This document shows positions 15,058-26,240 of a DNA stretch of 64,000 nucleotides, one piece after another. Each line of letters begins with the position of its first letter. Position 1 is the stretch's first letter. The notes beneath the pieces were generated by a model, which was given only the letters and a program-made list of their open reading frames with translations, was not told the origin of the DNA and ran no database searches. Source of the stretch: Corynebacterium halotolerans YIM 70093 = DSM 44683 (GTDB lineage Bacteria > Actinomycetota > Actinomycetes > Mycobacteriales > Mycobacteriaceae); the NCBI RefSeq assembly GCF_000341345.1, contig NC_020302.1:290075-354074 (forward strand), in the 5' to 3' direction. Made by a program: the position numbers and the translations under genes.

Positions 15058-17568
15058 GTGGCACAACTTCTGTTCAAGCTGGGACGCTGGTCCTTCCACA
15101 AGAAATGGATCGTCATTTCCCTGTGGCTGGTGATCCTGGCGGGCATGGCGGGCGCGGCGTTCACGTTCCAGAAGCCGTTCACCACCCAGTTCTCCATCTC
15201 CGACACCCCGTCGATCACGGCCACGAAGACGCTGGTGGAGAACTTCCCCGACAGCGGCAACCCCGTTAACGCCGCCGGTGTGAACCTGGTCTTCGCCGCA
15301 CCTGAGGGCGAGAGTCTGGCGCAGCCGGAGAACTCCGCCGCGATCGACGACGTCATCGCCTACATCGAGACCAACCTGGAGGACCTCACCGGTACCGAGC
15401 GCTTCGGCAACCCGATCGAGGTCTCGCCGGCCCTGCAGGAGATGGTCGTCGAGACGGCCACGGAACAGGGACTGCCGGAGGAGACCGCCCGGGCCGACGC
15501 AGAGAACCTCAAGATGCTCTCCGACGACGGGCGCATCGGCTACACCACCTTCACCTTCGACGTGCCGACGTCGATGGACGTCACCCAGGAACACCGCGAC
15601 GTCGTTCACGAGGCGATGGAGATCGGCCGCGAGCAGGGCATCCAGGTCGAGGCCGGCGGCGCCGGTTTCGGCGATCCCATCCAGATCAAGACCACCAGTG
15701 AGATCATCGGTCTGGCAGTGGCCTTCGTGGTGCTGCTGTTCACCTTCGGCTCCCTGGTGGCCGCCGGTCTGCCGGTGCTCACCGCGGTCATCGGCGTGGG
15801 TATCGGCGCCCTGGCCATCCTGCTGTCCACCGCCTTCGTCGAGCTCAACAACATCACCCCGGTGCTGGCGGTGATGATCGGCCTGGCCGTGGGCATCGAC
15901 TACGCCCTGTTCATCCTCTCGCGCTACCGCGCCGAACGCAGGCGCCTGCCCGCCGACGAGGCGGCCGGTCTGGCCGTCGGCACGGCCGGTTCCGCGGTCG
16001 TCTTCGCCGGCGCGACCGTCATCATCGCGCTGGCCGCGCTGTCGATCGTCAACATCGAGTTCCTCACGGCGATGGGCCTGTCTGCCGCGTTCACCGTCTT
16101 CGTCGCCGTGCTCGTCGCCCTGACCTTCATCCCCGCACTGCTGGGGGTGCTCGGCAACCGGACCTTCTCCGGGCGCATCCCCGGCGTGGCCGGCAACCCC
16201 CTGAAGAAGGGGGGAAAACGCCGACGCGGCCGCACGCTGGGCAACCGGTGGGTCTCCTTCGTCCACAAGGTGCCCGGCCTGGTCATGGCGGTGGTCGTGC
16301 TCGGCCTGGGCGCGCTGACCGCCCCGGTCCTCGACCTGGAGATGGCCCTGCCCTCGGACTCGACGTCGAACCTGGACACCACTCAGCGCAAGTCCGCCGA
16401 CCTCATGGCCGAGGGCTTCGGGGAGGGCGTCAACGCCCCGTTCCTGGTCATCGTCGACGCCCACACCGTCAACCCGGATGCGCAGGCGTTGCAGCCGTTG
16501 ATCCGTGCCCAGACGGACATGGCCGAACAGGCCGGGGAAACCGTCGACGAGCAGTCCACCGCGGCGCTGAGTTCCTTCCTCTACTCGGTCGGCCAGCTCA
16601 ACTCCCTGCACAACGTCAAGCACGCCCAGCTCATCGCCACCAACGGGGACTCCACCGCCGCGCAGATCCTGGTCACCCCCTTCACCGGCCCCGACGAGCC
16701 CATCACCGCCGAGGTCGCGGCCGCACTGCGCGCCCAGGGCCAGGAGATCGAGGATGCCACCGGCGTGGAGATCGGCCTGACCGGTCTGACGGCGGTGCAG
16801 ATGGACATCACCGAGTCCCTCGCCGGCGCGATGCCGCTGTACCTGGCGGTGGTCGTCGGACTGGCGATCGTGCTGCTGCTCCTGGTGTTCCGCTCGATCA
16901 TGGTGCCGCTGGTCGCCGGCCTGGGCTTCCTGCTGTCCGTCGGCGCCGCCTTCGGCGTGACCGTCCTGGTGTGGCAGCAGGGCCTGTGGGGCCTGGTCAG
17001 CACCCCGGGCCCGCTGATCTCCTTCATGCCGATCTTCCTCATCGGCGTGACCTTCGGCCTGGCCATGGACTACCAGGTCTTCCTGGTCACCCGCATGCGC
17101 GAGCACTACACGACCCTGCAGAAACAGGCTGCGCGCGGGGCCACGGCCGCCTCCGTCAGCCCCGCCGACCGCGAGCGCATGGTCGCCCGCGGCAACCTGA
17201 CCGCGGTGGAGGAATCCACCATCGTCGGCTTCACCCGTGGCGCACGCGTGGTCACGGCCGCGGCGCTGATCATGATCGCCGTGTTCATCGCCTTCATCGA
17301 TCAGCCGCTGCCGTTCATCCAGATCTTCGGTTTCGCCCTGGCCGTGGGCGTGTTCTTCGACGCCTTCTTCATCCGCATGGCCCTGGTCCCGGCCACCATG
17401 TTCATCCTGGGCCGGGCCACCTGGTGGATGCCGCGGTGGCTGGACCGCATCCTGCCGAGTCTCGACGTCGAGGGTGCCGGCCTGGAGGAGGAGTGGGAAC
17501 ACCGCCGCGCCGAGCGGGAGACCCATAAAGAGGCGGCCAAGGGGCTTGAGAGCCGGTCGAACGCCTAG
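15058..17568 (+). CDS. MMPL/RND family transporter
   Basis: An 836-residue twelve-helix exporter of the MMPL superfamily. One helix (WIVISLWLVILAGMAGAAFTF) precedes a large extracytoplasmic domain, then five helices with GIDYALFILSRYR; the second half repeats this with AMDYQVFLVTRMRE. The two Asp-Tyr pairs (D281-Y282 and its partner) are the proton-relay residues of MmpL3-type proteins. The long C-terminal cytoplasmic domain of MmpL3 is missing, so a general lipid or drug exporter (ActII-3-like) is likelier than the trehalose monomycolate flippase. Start is GTG with AGGAAG 11 bp upstream; a TAGACT -10 box lies at 15003-15008. Confidence 0.88.
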   Translation: MAQLLFKLGRWSFHKKWIVISLWLVILAGMAGAAFTFQKPFTTQFSISDTPSITATKTLVENFPDSGNPVNAAGVNLVFAAPEGESLAQPENSAAIDDVIAYIETNLEDLTGTERFGNPIEVSPALQEMVVETATEQGLPEETARADAENLKMLSDDGRIGYTTFTFDVPTSMDVTQEHRDVVHEAMEIGREQGIQVEAGGAGFGDPIQIKTTSEIIGLAVAFVVLLFTFGSLVAAGLPVLTAVIGVGIGALAILLSTAFVELNNITPVLAVMIGLAVGIDYALFILSRYRAERRRLPADEAAGLAVGTAGSAVVFAGATVIIALAALSIVNIEFLTAMGLSAAFTVFVAVLVALTFIPALLGVLGNRTFSGRIPGVAGNPLKKGGKRRRGRTLGNRWVSFVHKVPGLVMAVVVLGLGALTAPVLDLEMALPSDSTSNLDTTQRKSADLMAEGFGEGVNAPFLVIVDAHTVNPDAQALQPLIRAQTDMAEQAGETVDEQSTAALSSFLYSVGQLNSLHNVKHAQLIATNGDSTAAQILVTPFTGPDEPITAEVAAALRAQGQEIEDATGVEIGLTGLTAVQMDITESLAGAMPLYLAVVVGLAIVLLLLVFRSIMVPLVAGLGFLLSVGAAFGVTVLVWQQGLWGLVSTPGPLISFMPIFLIGVTFGLAMDYQVFLVTRMREHYTTLQKQAARGATAASVSPADRERMVARGNLTAVEESTIVGFTRGARVVTAAALIMIAVFIAFIDQPLPFIQIFGFALAVGVFFDAFFIRMALVPATMFILGRATWWMPRWLDRILPSLDVEGAGLEEEWEHRRAERETHKEAAKGLESRSNA

Positions 17569-17780
17569 CACGGCAGTCCTGCCTACGGGGTGTGTCCGGG
17601 GTCCCGCAGATCTATCATCGGGCGCAAGCAAATAATTACCGGGATGCCGATCGAGAATCCGTCTGGAAGGCTGTAGCTACCGGACCTGGACGCGAACGTG
17701 GAGCCAGGACAGTTCGGTGAGGTTTCCCCCTCCCCGGCGATCGACGACGAAAACGCAACTGGCAGAGGCGGAGGTGGATT

Positions 17781-18656
17781 ATGACGGTGGTGTTCACGGT
17801 CGCAGGAATCGCCCTGATCGCGGTGGGGCTGTGGGACATATTCCACACCCTGCTGCACCCCAGCGGCAAAGGACGCTTCAGCCAGGGGATATTCATTGGG
17901 ATGTGGAAGATCTCGAAGGCGACTGGTCACCGGGTGGGGTCAGGTGTGGGGCCAGCGACCATGGTCGTTGTGATCGTCCTGTGGCTGGCTCTGCAGACAG
18001 GGGGGTGGGCACTGATCTACTACCCGCACATCCCGGGCGGGTTCGTGTACTCCAGCGGGATCAATGCCGCCGCCTATCCCGACGTCGTTGAGGCCTTCTA
18101 CATCTCCTTGCTGACCCTGGGAACCCTGGGCTATGGCGACATGGTGGCCACTGACCCCTGGCTCCGCCTGGCCTCCCCCTTCGAGGCCCTCACCGGATTC
18201 GCCTTGATCACCGCGGCCCTGACCTGGTTCATTCAGGTGTATCCGCCCCTGTCGCGGCGTCGGACGTTGGCTCTGGAACTGAAGGATCTGGGAGATGTCG
18301 TCTATGACGAGTCGATCAGGGACGTTGATCCGTTGGCCACCGCACGAGTCCTGGACACCTTGACAGCCGAAGTGGAGAAGGTCCGCGTGGACTTCACCCA
18401 GCACACCGAGGGCTTCTATTTTCTGGAACCGGACCCGGATCTCTCTCTGGCCCGCCAGCTGTCCTACGCGTTGCGGATACGTGATGCCGCGCTGGACGTC
18501 GACCACCCGGAAGTGCTTCTGAGTGCCCAGCGGCTTGCCCGGGCACTGGAGCAACTCGCGGACAAGCTCAGGGGAGACTTCTTGCGCTCCGGGGAAACTC
18601 CCGAGGAGATCTTCGCCGCCTTCGCCGCCGAGCACCGGCAAACCCCCCGCACCTGA
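17781..18656 (+). CDS. Two-helix potassium-channel-like protein with a helical C-terminal domain
   Basis: The 291-residue protein has an N-terminal helix (VVFTVAGIALIAVGLWDIFHTLLHP), a second helix (MVVVIVLWLALQTGGWALIYY), a pore loop, and a further helix near ALTGFALITAALTWFIQVYPPL. The loop reads SLLTLGTLGYGDMVA, containing GYGD, the K+ selectivity filter, as in PF07885 ion-channel domains. About 130 C-terminal residues are a cytoplasmic helical domain of no family I recognise. GGCGGAGGTGG precedes the ATG. It stands alone between the MMPL gene and tgt. Confidence 0.8.
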   Translation: MTVVFTVAGIALIAVGLWDIFHTLLHPSGKGRFSQGIFIGMWKISKATGHRVGSGVGPATMVVVIVLWLALQTGGWALIYYPHIPGGFVYSSGINAAAYPDVVEAFYISLLTLGTLGYGDMVATDPWLRLASPFEALTGFALITAALTWFIQVYPPLSRRRTLALELKDLGDVVYDESIRDVDPLATARVLDTLTAEVEKVRVDFTQHTEGFYFLEPDPDLSLARQLSYALRIRDAALDVDHPEVLLSAQRLARALEQLADKLRGDFLRSGETPEEIFAAFAAEHRQTPRT

Positions 18657-18670
18657 GTCCTGTGATCGTC

Positions 18671-18699
18671 ATTCCCTGACGACGGGGGCCTCAGGGAAT
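18671..18699. promoter_or_regulatory. Inverted repeat upstream of the tgt promoter
   Basis: ATTCCCTGA (18671-18679) and TCAGGGAAT (18691-18699) are perfect 9-bp inverted arms around an 11-nt GC-rich spacer. The probable tgt -10 box TAAACT (18715-18720) leaves only 7 nt to the ATG, which puts the palindrome near -42. It could be an operator, or a terminator for the upstream gene lacking a T-run. Confidence 0.45.
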
Positions 18700-18727
18700 A
18701 CAGCGCTGTAGTAATAAACTGGTCGGC

Positions 18728-20068
18728 ATGACCTCTCCCGAACCGGCCAGCGAAAACAGCGGATCCCCTGCCCACCCCGACACCTCCTTCACCCTGGGCA
18801 CCCGCCTGGAGCAGGACGGGCCGGGTAAGCACGGCCGCACCGGTGTCATCCACACCCCGCACGGCGACATCGCCACGCCCGCCTTCATCCCGGTGGCCAC
18901 CAAGGCCACCGTCAAGACGCTCACGCCCGAGCAGATCCGCTCCACCGGTGCGCAGGCCATCCTGTCGAACGCGTACCACCTCTACCTGCAGCCCGGCCAT
19001 GACATTGTCGATGAGGCCGGTGGCGTCGGGAGGTTCGAGAACTGGCACGGCCCGACCTACACCGACTCCGGTGGCTTCCAGGTCATGAGCCTGGGCTCGG
19101 GGTTCAAGAAGGTACTGGCCATGGACACCTCGGGCCTGAGCGAGGCCGACATCAAGGCGGCGAAGAAGGAACGCAAGGCGCTGGTCGACGAGGACGGCGT
19201 GGACTTCCGGTCGGTCATCGACGGCTCCAAGCATCGTTTCACCCCGGAAAAGTCCATGCAGATCCAGCACGGCCTCGGCGCGGACATCATGTTCGCCTTC
19301 GATGAGCTGACCACGCTCGTCGACACCCGCGCCTACCAGGAGGAATCCGTCGAGCGCACCCGCCGCTGGGCGCAACGCTGCCTCGACGAGCACGACCGGC
19401 TGACCCACGCGCGCGTCGGCAAGCCGAAGCAGTCGCTGTGGGGAGTGGTGCAGGGCGCGCAGTACGAGGATCTGCGCCGCCAGGCGACCCGCGGGCTGAT
19501 CGCGCTGTCCGACGCCGCGGAGGCCGAGGGCCGGCGCGGCTTCGGCGGCTTTGGCATCGGCGGGGCCCTGGAGAAGGAGAACCTCGGCACGATCGTCGGC
19601 TGGGTCTGTGACGAGCTGCCCGAGCACAAGCCCCGCCACCTGCTGGGCATCTCCGAGCCGGACGATCTGTTCACCGCCGTGGAGGCCGGAGCCGACACCT
19701 TCGACTGCGTCGCGCCGACCCGTCTCGGCCGCCGTGGCGGGGTGTACACCCTCGACGGGCGGATGAATCTCACCGCGGCACGTTTCAAACGGGACTTCGC
19801 CGGTGTGGACGAGGAGTTCGGCGGCTACGTCTCCGAGAACTACTCGCGCGCCTACATCCACCACCTGCTCAAGGCCAAGGAATTCCTGGCCGGCACGCTC
19901 TGCACCATGCACAACCTCGAGTTCATGATCCGGCTGGTGGACAATATCCGCGCCGCGATCGACGCCGGTGATTACGAGGCCTACCGCGACGAGTTCCTCG
20001 GCCGCTACTACGCGGGCGGCACCCCGGGACGCGTCCGGCCCAACTCGGGCAGCACGCAGCGGCGGTAG
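18728..20068 (+). CDS. tgt: Queuine tRNA-ribosyltransferase-like protein lacking the zinc cysteines
   Basis: TGT exchanges G34 for queuine or preQ1 in GUN-anticodon tRNAs. The 446-residue protein keeps the TIM-barrel landmarks: ATPAFIPVATKATVKTL, the general-acid Asp113 in YTDSGGFQVMS, Asp192 in FAFDELTTL, GFGGFGIGGAL, and the nucleophile Asp326 in FDCVAPTR. An extra segment of about 20 residues follows the SGGFQVMSLGS motif. The zinc motif CxCxxC before NYSRAYIHHL is replaced by F364, G366 and S369, while His395 remains. The gene looks leaderless (TAAACT 7 nt before the ATG). Neighbours encode a Q-precursor transporter and gluQRS, supporting a role in Q salvage despite the lost zinc site. 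Confidence 0.85.
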   Translation: MTSPEPASENSGSPAHPDTSFTLGTRLEQDGPGKHGRTGVIHTPHGDIATPAFIPVATKATVKTLTPEQIRSTGAQAILSNAYHLYLQPGHDIVDEAGGVGRFENWHGPTYTDSGGFQVMSLGSGFKKVLAMDTSGLSEADIKAAKKERKALVDEDGVDFRSVIDGSKHRFTPEKSMQIQHGLGADIMFAFDELTTLVDTRAYQEESVERTRRWAQRCLDEHDRLTHARVGKPKQSLWGVVQGAQYEDLRRQATRGLIALSDAAEAEGRRGFGGFGIGGALEKENLGTIVGWVCDELPEHKPRHLLGISEPDDLFTAVEAGADTFDCVAPTRLGRRGGVYTLDGRMNLTAARFKRDFAGVDEEFGGYVSENYSRAYIHHLLKAKEFLAGTLCTMHNLEFMIRLVDNIRAAIDAGDYEAYRDEFLGRYYAGGTPGRVRPNSGSTQRR

Positions 20069-20120
20069 CAACTGGTCACTGCGGTTACCGTGGCCGCTGC
20101 GGGGGAGCGGGATCGCCGCC

Positions 20121-20133
20121 TAGGATGACCACA
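20121..20133 (+). promoter_or_regulatory. Leaderless promoter TAGGAT-N6-ATG
   Basis: TAGGAT lies directly six bases before the ATG at 20133 and there is no ribosome-binding site, so the mRNA probably begins at the start codon. Confidence 0.55.
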
Positions 20134-21647
20134 TGACGGCAGATGGCTCCACCACCGGTTACCGCGCCACCCACCCCGCCCGCCGTGTCCTGGTCACCGG
20201 TGCCACCGGCTATGTCGGTGGCCGCCTGGTCCCGGAGCTGCTGGCCGCCGGGTTCACCGTGCGCGCCACCTCCCGCCACCTGGACAGCCTGAAGCGGTTC
20301 CCCTGGTTCGACCAGGTGGAGGCCGTGGAGGCGGATCTGTCGGACGCGGAGGACGTGGCGGCGGCCGTGCGCGACGTGGACGTGGTGTTCTACCTCGTGC
20401 ACTCGATGGGCGGGCGCGCCGATGATTTCGAGCAGGTCGAGAAGGAGACCGCCGGGACAGTGGCCTCGGCGGCCGCGGACGCGGGGGTCAGCCAGATCGT
20501 GTACCTCTCCGGGCTGCATCCGCGGGATGTCCCGCTGGAGGAGCTGTCCAAGCACATGCGCTCCCGTGAACGCGTGGCCCGCGTGTTCCTCGAGTCGCAG
20601 GTCCCGGCGGTGGTGCTGCGGGCGGCCACCCTCATCGGCTCAGGTTCCAGCTCCTTCGAGATGATCCGGCACCTGACGGAACGGCTGCCGGTGATGGTGG
20701 CGCCGGACTGGATCACCAACCGCATCGAGCCGCTGAGCATCCGCGACGCCCTCTACTACCTGGTGGCCGCGGCGGACCTCGCGGAGCCGGTCAACGCCGG
20801 CTTCGACGTCGGCGGCGGGCACGCCTACCAGTTCGCCGACCTGCTGCGCCTGTACGCGAAGGAGCGGGGGCTGCGCCGCTTCATCGCGGGTGTGCCGCTG
20901 CCGGGCCCCGCGGAGAAGCTCTCGGGATGGTGGATCGCCCTGGTCACCCCGGCCCCGGCGAGCCTGGCCATCCCGCTGGCCCAGTCCATGGCGGAGGACG
21001 CCGTCACCGTCGACCACGCCATCGCCGACGTCATCCCCGATCCGCCCGGCGGGCTGGCGGACTATCCGACGGCCGTGCGGCGCGCACTGCAGCGGGAACA
21101 GGAGGAGGGGGTGCCGACGTCCTGGGACGGAAGCTGGCGCGAGCCGGTCAGCGCGGCGGACTCACTGCCCACCGATCCCGAGTGGGCCAGGCAGACCGTC
21201 TACACGGATGAACGCGAGGCCCGCAGCGACCTGCCCCCGGAGCGGGTCTGGGGTGTCGTCGAGGGCATCGGCGGCTCCAACGGCTGGTATTCCGCGCCGT
21301 CGCTGTGGCGGGTGCGCGGCATCATCGACAAGGTGATGGGCGGACCGGGCCTGGGCGGACGCCGCGACCCGAAACGCCTGGCGGTCGGGGACCGGCTGGA
21401 CTGGTGGCGGGTGGAGGAGATCGACCGGCCGCGCCGCCTGGTGCTGCGGGCGGAGATGAAACTCTCCGGCCGGGCCTGGCTCATCCTCGAGGTGACCCCG
21501 GAGGACGGGGGATCGAAGTACCGGCAGACGGCCGTCTACTTCCCCCAGGGGCTGCTCGGCCGCGCCTACTGGTGGGCGCTGGTACCGTTCCACTCCCTGA
21601 TCTTCCCGGTGATGAAGCGCAATATCCTGCGCCGGGCGGGGGAGTGA
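20133..21647 (+). CDS. SDR-family NAD(P)-binding protein with C-terminal DUF2867 domain
   Basis: The 504-residue protein has an atypical short-chain dehydrogenase domain at about 15-290 with the nucleotide motif VLVTGATGYVGGRLVPELL and the later VLRAATLIGSGSSSFEMI. The C-terminal part (about 340-504, e.g. NGWYSAPSLWRVRGIIDKVMGGPG, GDRLDWWRVEEID, FHSLIFPVMKRNIL) matches DUF2867. Such fusions are common in actinobacteria but their substrate is unknown. It sits between tgt and the Q-precursor transporter gene. The catalytic YxxxK of classical SDRs is not obvious, so it may bind rather than reduce a substrate. Confidence 0.8.
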   Translation: MTADGSTTGYRATHPARRVLVTGATGYVGGRLVPELLAAGFTVRATSRHLDSLKRFPWFDQVEAVEADLSDAEDVAAAVRDVDVVFYLVHSMGGRADDFEQVEKETAGTVASAAADAGVSQIVYLSGLHPRDVPLEELSKHMRSRERVARVFLESQVPAVVLRAATLIGSGSSSFEMIRHLTERLPVMVAPDWITNRIEPLSIRDALYYLVAAADLAEPVNAGFDVGGGHAYQFADLLRLYAKERGLRRFIAGVPLPGPAEKLSGWWIALVTPAPASLAIPLAQSMAEDAVTVDHAIADVIPDPPGGLADYPTAVRRALQREQEEGVPTSWDGSWREPVSAADSLPTDPEWARQTVYTDEREARSDLPPERVWGVVEGIGGSNGWYSAPSLWRVRGIIDKVMGGPGLGGRRDPKRLAVGDRLDWWRVEEIDRPRRLVLRAEMKLSGRAWLILEVTPEDGGSKYRQTAVYFPQGLLGRAYWWALVPFHSLIFPVMKRNILRRAGE

Positions 21648-21670
21648 CCCGGCCCCGCCGTCAGGAGCCG

Positions 21671-22420
21671 TCAGGATCCGGCAGCAGCCGCAGGCTCCGC
21701 CCAGTACCCCTCGCGCTTTTTCACCCAGCCGATCACGGCGTAGGTCACGGGCAGCAGCACGATCTCGATCAGGGTCTTCCACGCGAAACCGACCAGCACG
21801 TAGTTGACGGTGTCGCCGACGGTGGTGATGCCGATGACCGGCGCGGCGATCAGGCAGAAGAGCAGCGTGTCGCCGAACTCGCCGACGACCGTGGAGCCGA
21901 TGAGCCGGGCCCACAGGGACTTTTCGCCGGTGCGTTTCTTGATCGCCACCAGCACCCAGGAGTTGAGCAGCTGGCCGACCAGGTAACCGGCCAGCGAGGC
22001 CAGGACGATCTGCGGCACCAGGCCGAGGACCTGGGCGAAGGCGTCCTGCCCGTCATAGAAATCGGCGGCGGGCAGCCAGATGGCGACGTAGAAGGCCACC
22101 ACCGCCAGCACGGTCACGCCGAAGCCGGTCCAGATCGCGCGGCGGGCGGCCTTGAAGCCGTAGCACTCGGCGAGGACGTCGCCGACGACGTAGGCGATGG
22201 GGAAGAGGAAGAAGGCGCCGTCGGTGATCAGCGGGCCGATGGTCACGCCCTTGGTGGCGGTGATGTTCGAGATCAAAAAGACCGCGACGAACAGGGCGAC
22301 GAGGACGGGGTAGTAGCTGGGTCGGATACGGATGAAGCGGGCTTTTCCGGACGCCCCGGGCTGGTTCGTGGCAGCAGCGGAGGCGCCCTGCCCAGGTGCA
22401 GGGAGATTCGAGTTGTTCAC
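21671..22420 (-). CDS. Queuosine precursor transporter, YhhQ/VUT family
   Basis: A 249-residue membrane protein with about six helices. Motifs [45 protein letters not shown] and [16 protein letters not shown] match the YhhQ (PF02592) family, which imports preQ0/preQ1 or queuine. The GTG at 22420 is preferred: an upstream in-frame ATG at 22462 would overlap the divergent gluQRS start, and CATCTT lies a few bases before the GTG. The position beside gluQRS and near tgt supports queuosine salvage. The exact substrate (queuine or preQ1) cannot be told. Confidence 0.85.
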   Translation of the reverse strand: MNNSNLPAPGQGASAAATNQPGASGKARFIRIRPSYYPVLVALFVAVFLISNITATKGVTIGPLITDGAFFLFPIAYVVGDVLAECYGFKAARRAIWTGFGVTVLAVVAFYVAIWLPAADFYDGQDAFAQVLGLVPQIVLASLAGYLVGQLLNSWVLVAIKKRTGEKSLWARLIGSTVVGEFGDTLLFCLIAAPVIGITTVGDTVNYVLVGFAWKTLIEIVLLPVTYAVIGWVKKREGYWAEPAAAAGS

Positions 22421-22447
22421 GGGAAAGATGCTGCCACACGTGGTCGT

Positions 22448-22461
22448 TAGGATGGGATTCA
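22448..22461 (+). promoter_or_regulatory. Leaderless promoter TAGGAT-N7-ATG of gluQRS
   Basis: TAGGAT at 22448-22453 precedes the ATG at 22461 by seven bases; no ribosome-binding site is present. Confidence 0.55.
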
Positions 22462-23378
22462 TGCCTGAAACCTCCTCCGGCGCGGGCCGGTACGCGCCCT
22501 CGCCCAGCGGCGATCTGCACTTCGGCAACCTGCGCACCGCCCTGCTGGCCTGGCTGTTCGCCCGCGGCACCGGGCGGGCTTTCCACCTGCGGGTCGAGGA
22601 CATCGACACCCAGCGCTCCTCGGCGGAGTCCGCGCAGCGCCAGATCGAGGACCTGCTGACCCTCGGCCTGGATTTCGACGGCTGTGTCGTCCACCAGTCC
22701 GACCGCTTCCCCGCCTACGAGCAGGCGCTGACCGAGCTGCCGGTCTACGAGTGCTACTGCTCGCGTAGGGAGATCCGGGAGGCCGCCGCGGCTCCGCACG
22801 TCACCCCGGGCACCTACCCGGGCACCTGCCGCGACCTCACCGGGGCGGAGCGGGCGCGGCGTCGCGAAGAACTCGCCGAGGAGGACCGCGTGCCCGCTCT
22901 GCGGCTGCGCGCCGGGGTCACGGAGTGGACGGTGCAGGACTATTTCCACGGGCCCTACACCGGTACGGTCGATGATTTCGTGCTGCGCCGGGGTGGGCGC
23001 GCCGATCAGGGCCGGGACTGGGCGTACAACCTCGCGGTCGTCGTCGACGACGGGCACCAGGGTGTTGACCAGGTCGTCCGCGGTGATGACCTGCTCAGCT
23101 CCGCGCCGCGCCAGGCCTACCTCGCGCATCTGCTCGGCCTGCCGGAGCCCGGCTACGTGCATGTGCCGCTGGTGCTCAATGACAGGGGGCAGCGGCTGGC
23201 CAAGCGCGACGGCGCGGTCACCCTCCGCGAGATGCTCGCCGACGCCCCACTGGCCGAGATCGTCGGCCGGCTCGCCGCGTCGCTGGGCATAACGGGCGTG
23301 CGGACGGCGGGCGAGCTGCTCGAGCACTTCAACCCGGCGGAGCTTCCCCGCGAGCCGTTCGTGTGGGGGAGTGTGTAG
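22461..23378 (+). CDS. gluQ: Glutamyl-Q tRNA(Asp) synthetase GluQRS
   Basis: GluQRS attaches glutamate to the cyclopentene ring of queuosine in tRNA-Asp. The 305-residue protein is a truncated glutamyl-tRNA synthetase without an anticodon-binding domain: [22 protein letters not shown] is the class I HIGH region, [10 protein letters not shown] follows, and LAKRDGA stands for KMSKS. The zinc ligands of the family are all present (Cys98, Cys100, Tyr119, Cys123). The first ATG of the coding frame with a good leaderless promoter is at 22461. It is the gene that links this cluster specifically to queuosine. Confidence 0.92.
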   Translation: MPETSSGAGRYAPSPSGDLHFGNLRTALLAWLFARGTGRAFHLRVEDIDTQRSSAESAQRQIEDLLTLGLDFDGCVVHQSDRFPAYEQALTELPVYECYCSRREIREAAAAPHVTPGTYPGTCRDLTGAERARRREELAEEDRVPALRLRAGVTEWTVQDYFHGPYTGTVDDFVLRRGGRADQGRDWAYNLAVVVDDGHQGVDQVVRGDDLLSSAPRQAYLAHLLGLPEPGYVHVPLVLNDRGQRLAKRDGAVTLREMLADAPLAEIVGRLAASLGITGVRTAGELLEHFNPAELPREPFVWGSV

Positions 23379-23393
23379 CGCCGCGCATCGGCC

Positions 23394-23543
23394 GTTGGGC
23401 GGACCTTGAGGCGGGATTCGTCATGTCGACGTCTGATGTCTGCCCTTGCGCCGCTTTACGACGTCGCTGTGGGCCAGGTTCTGCGGGAGGGCGGACGCTG
23501 AGGCCCGGGGCACCCGTCATCCGCGCCGGTGTCCGCCCTTGTG
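23394..23543. repeat. Two units (E, F) of the dispersed palindrome family
   Basis: Unit E (23394-23450) begins GTTGGGCGGACC and ends GTCTGCCCTTGCG; unit F (23487-23543) begins GGAGGGCGGACG and ends GTCCGCCCTTGTG. Start-to-start distance is 93 bp, nearly the 92 bp seen at 8097-8338, and the linker has CCGCTTTACGACGTC in the position of CTGCTTGTCGACGCC. They lie between convergent gluQRS and katE. Confidence 0.85.
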
Positions 23544-23568
23544 CTGATTCCCACCGCTGGATCGCCAA

Positions 23569-23602
23569 GGCCCCGGGAGGGGGCGTTCATCCTCCCGGGG
23601 CC
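23569..23602. terminator. Strong hairpin between convergent gluQRS and katE
   Basis: GGCCCCGGGAGG and CCTCCCGGGGCC form a perfect 12-bp stem with a 10-nt loop. No T-run is seen on either side, but the position just after the katE stop suits a terminator for the minus strand. Confidence 0.6.
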
Positions 23603-23614
23603 GTCAGAGACCAG

Positions 23615-25783
<2,169 letters not shown>

Positions 25784-25989
25784 GGTTCTCTCCTTCAGGC
25801 ATTGGGGACCGCTGCCGGGAGGGCGCGGTGAGTGTTGTGCCCGGAGTGCACGGGCACTCGAACCCGAGCATAGGCATGTCAACCGTCACGTTTCAGAAGC
25901 TCCTGGCACTGGCCCGATCACAATACGGCTCAACGCGTGAGCGTGGTCCTCCTGCCGCTTTTCGACGCCACGGGGTGCCCGCGTCGGCG

Positions 25990-26048
25990 GTGGGGCGGAC
26001 GTCGGCACGGGTTTCGGTCGCGGTAGACGCTTGCTGTCCGCCCTTGTG
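25990..26048. repeat. Single unit (G) of the dispersed palindrome family
   Basis: It begins GTGGGGCGGACGTC and ends CTGTCCGCCCTTGTG, with GGGTTTCGG in the core, and is followed by CTGCTTTTCGACGCC; a related CCGCTTTTCGACGCC lies about 30 bp before it. It occupies the space between divergent katE and the gene at 26241. Confidence 0.8.
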
Positions 26049-26240
26049 CTGCTTTTCGACGCCACCCCGTTCCCCTCCCACTGCGAATACGGTGTCGCGT
26101 GGGAATCCCCATGGTTTCCCGCCCGTCTCACGCGTACCTTCGGTCTCAAAGGGGTGAGTCCCACACCACAGCCCCCGGGGCGCACCGGCATCCTCCACCT
26201 GCGAGAATGACCGACCTTCCGTCCGGAAAGGAATCCACCC

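Noticed and set aside
15058..17568. MmpL3/CmpL1 trehalose monomycolate exporter
   Set aside because: The length is suitable for MMPL but the long C-terminal cytoplasmic domain is missing and the neighbours are not mycolate genes; the general MMPL call is kept.
14992..17631. 879-residue frame antisense to the MMPL gene
   Set aside because: Gln/His/Asp/Gly-rich shadow of a well supported membrane transporter on the other strand.
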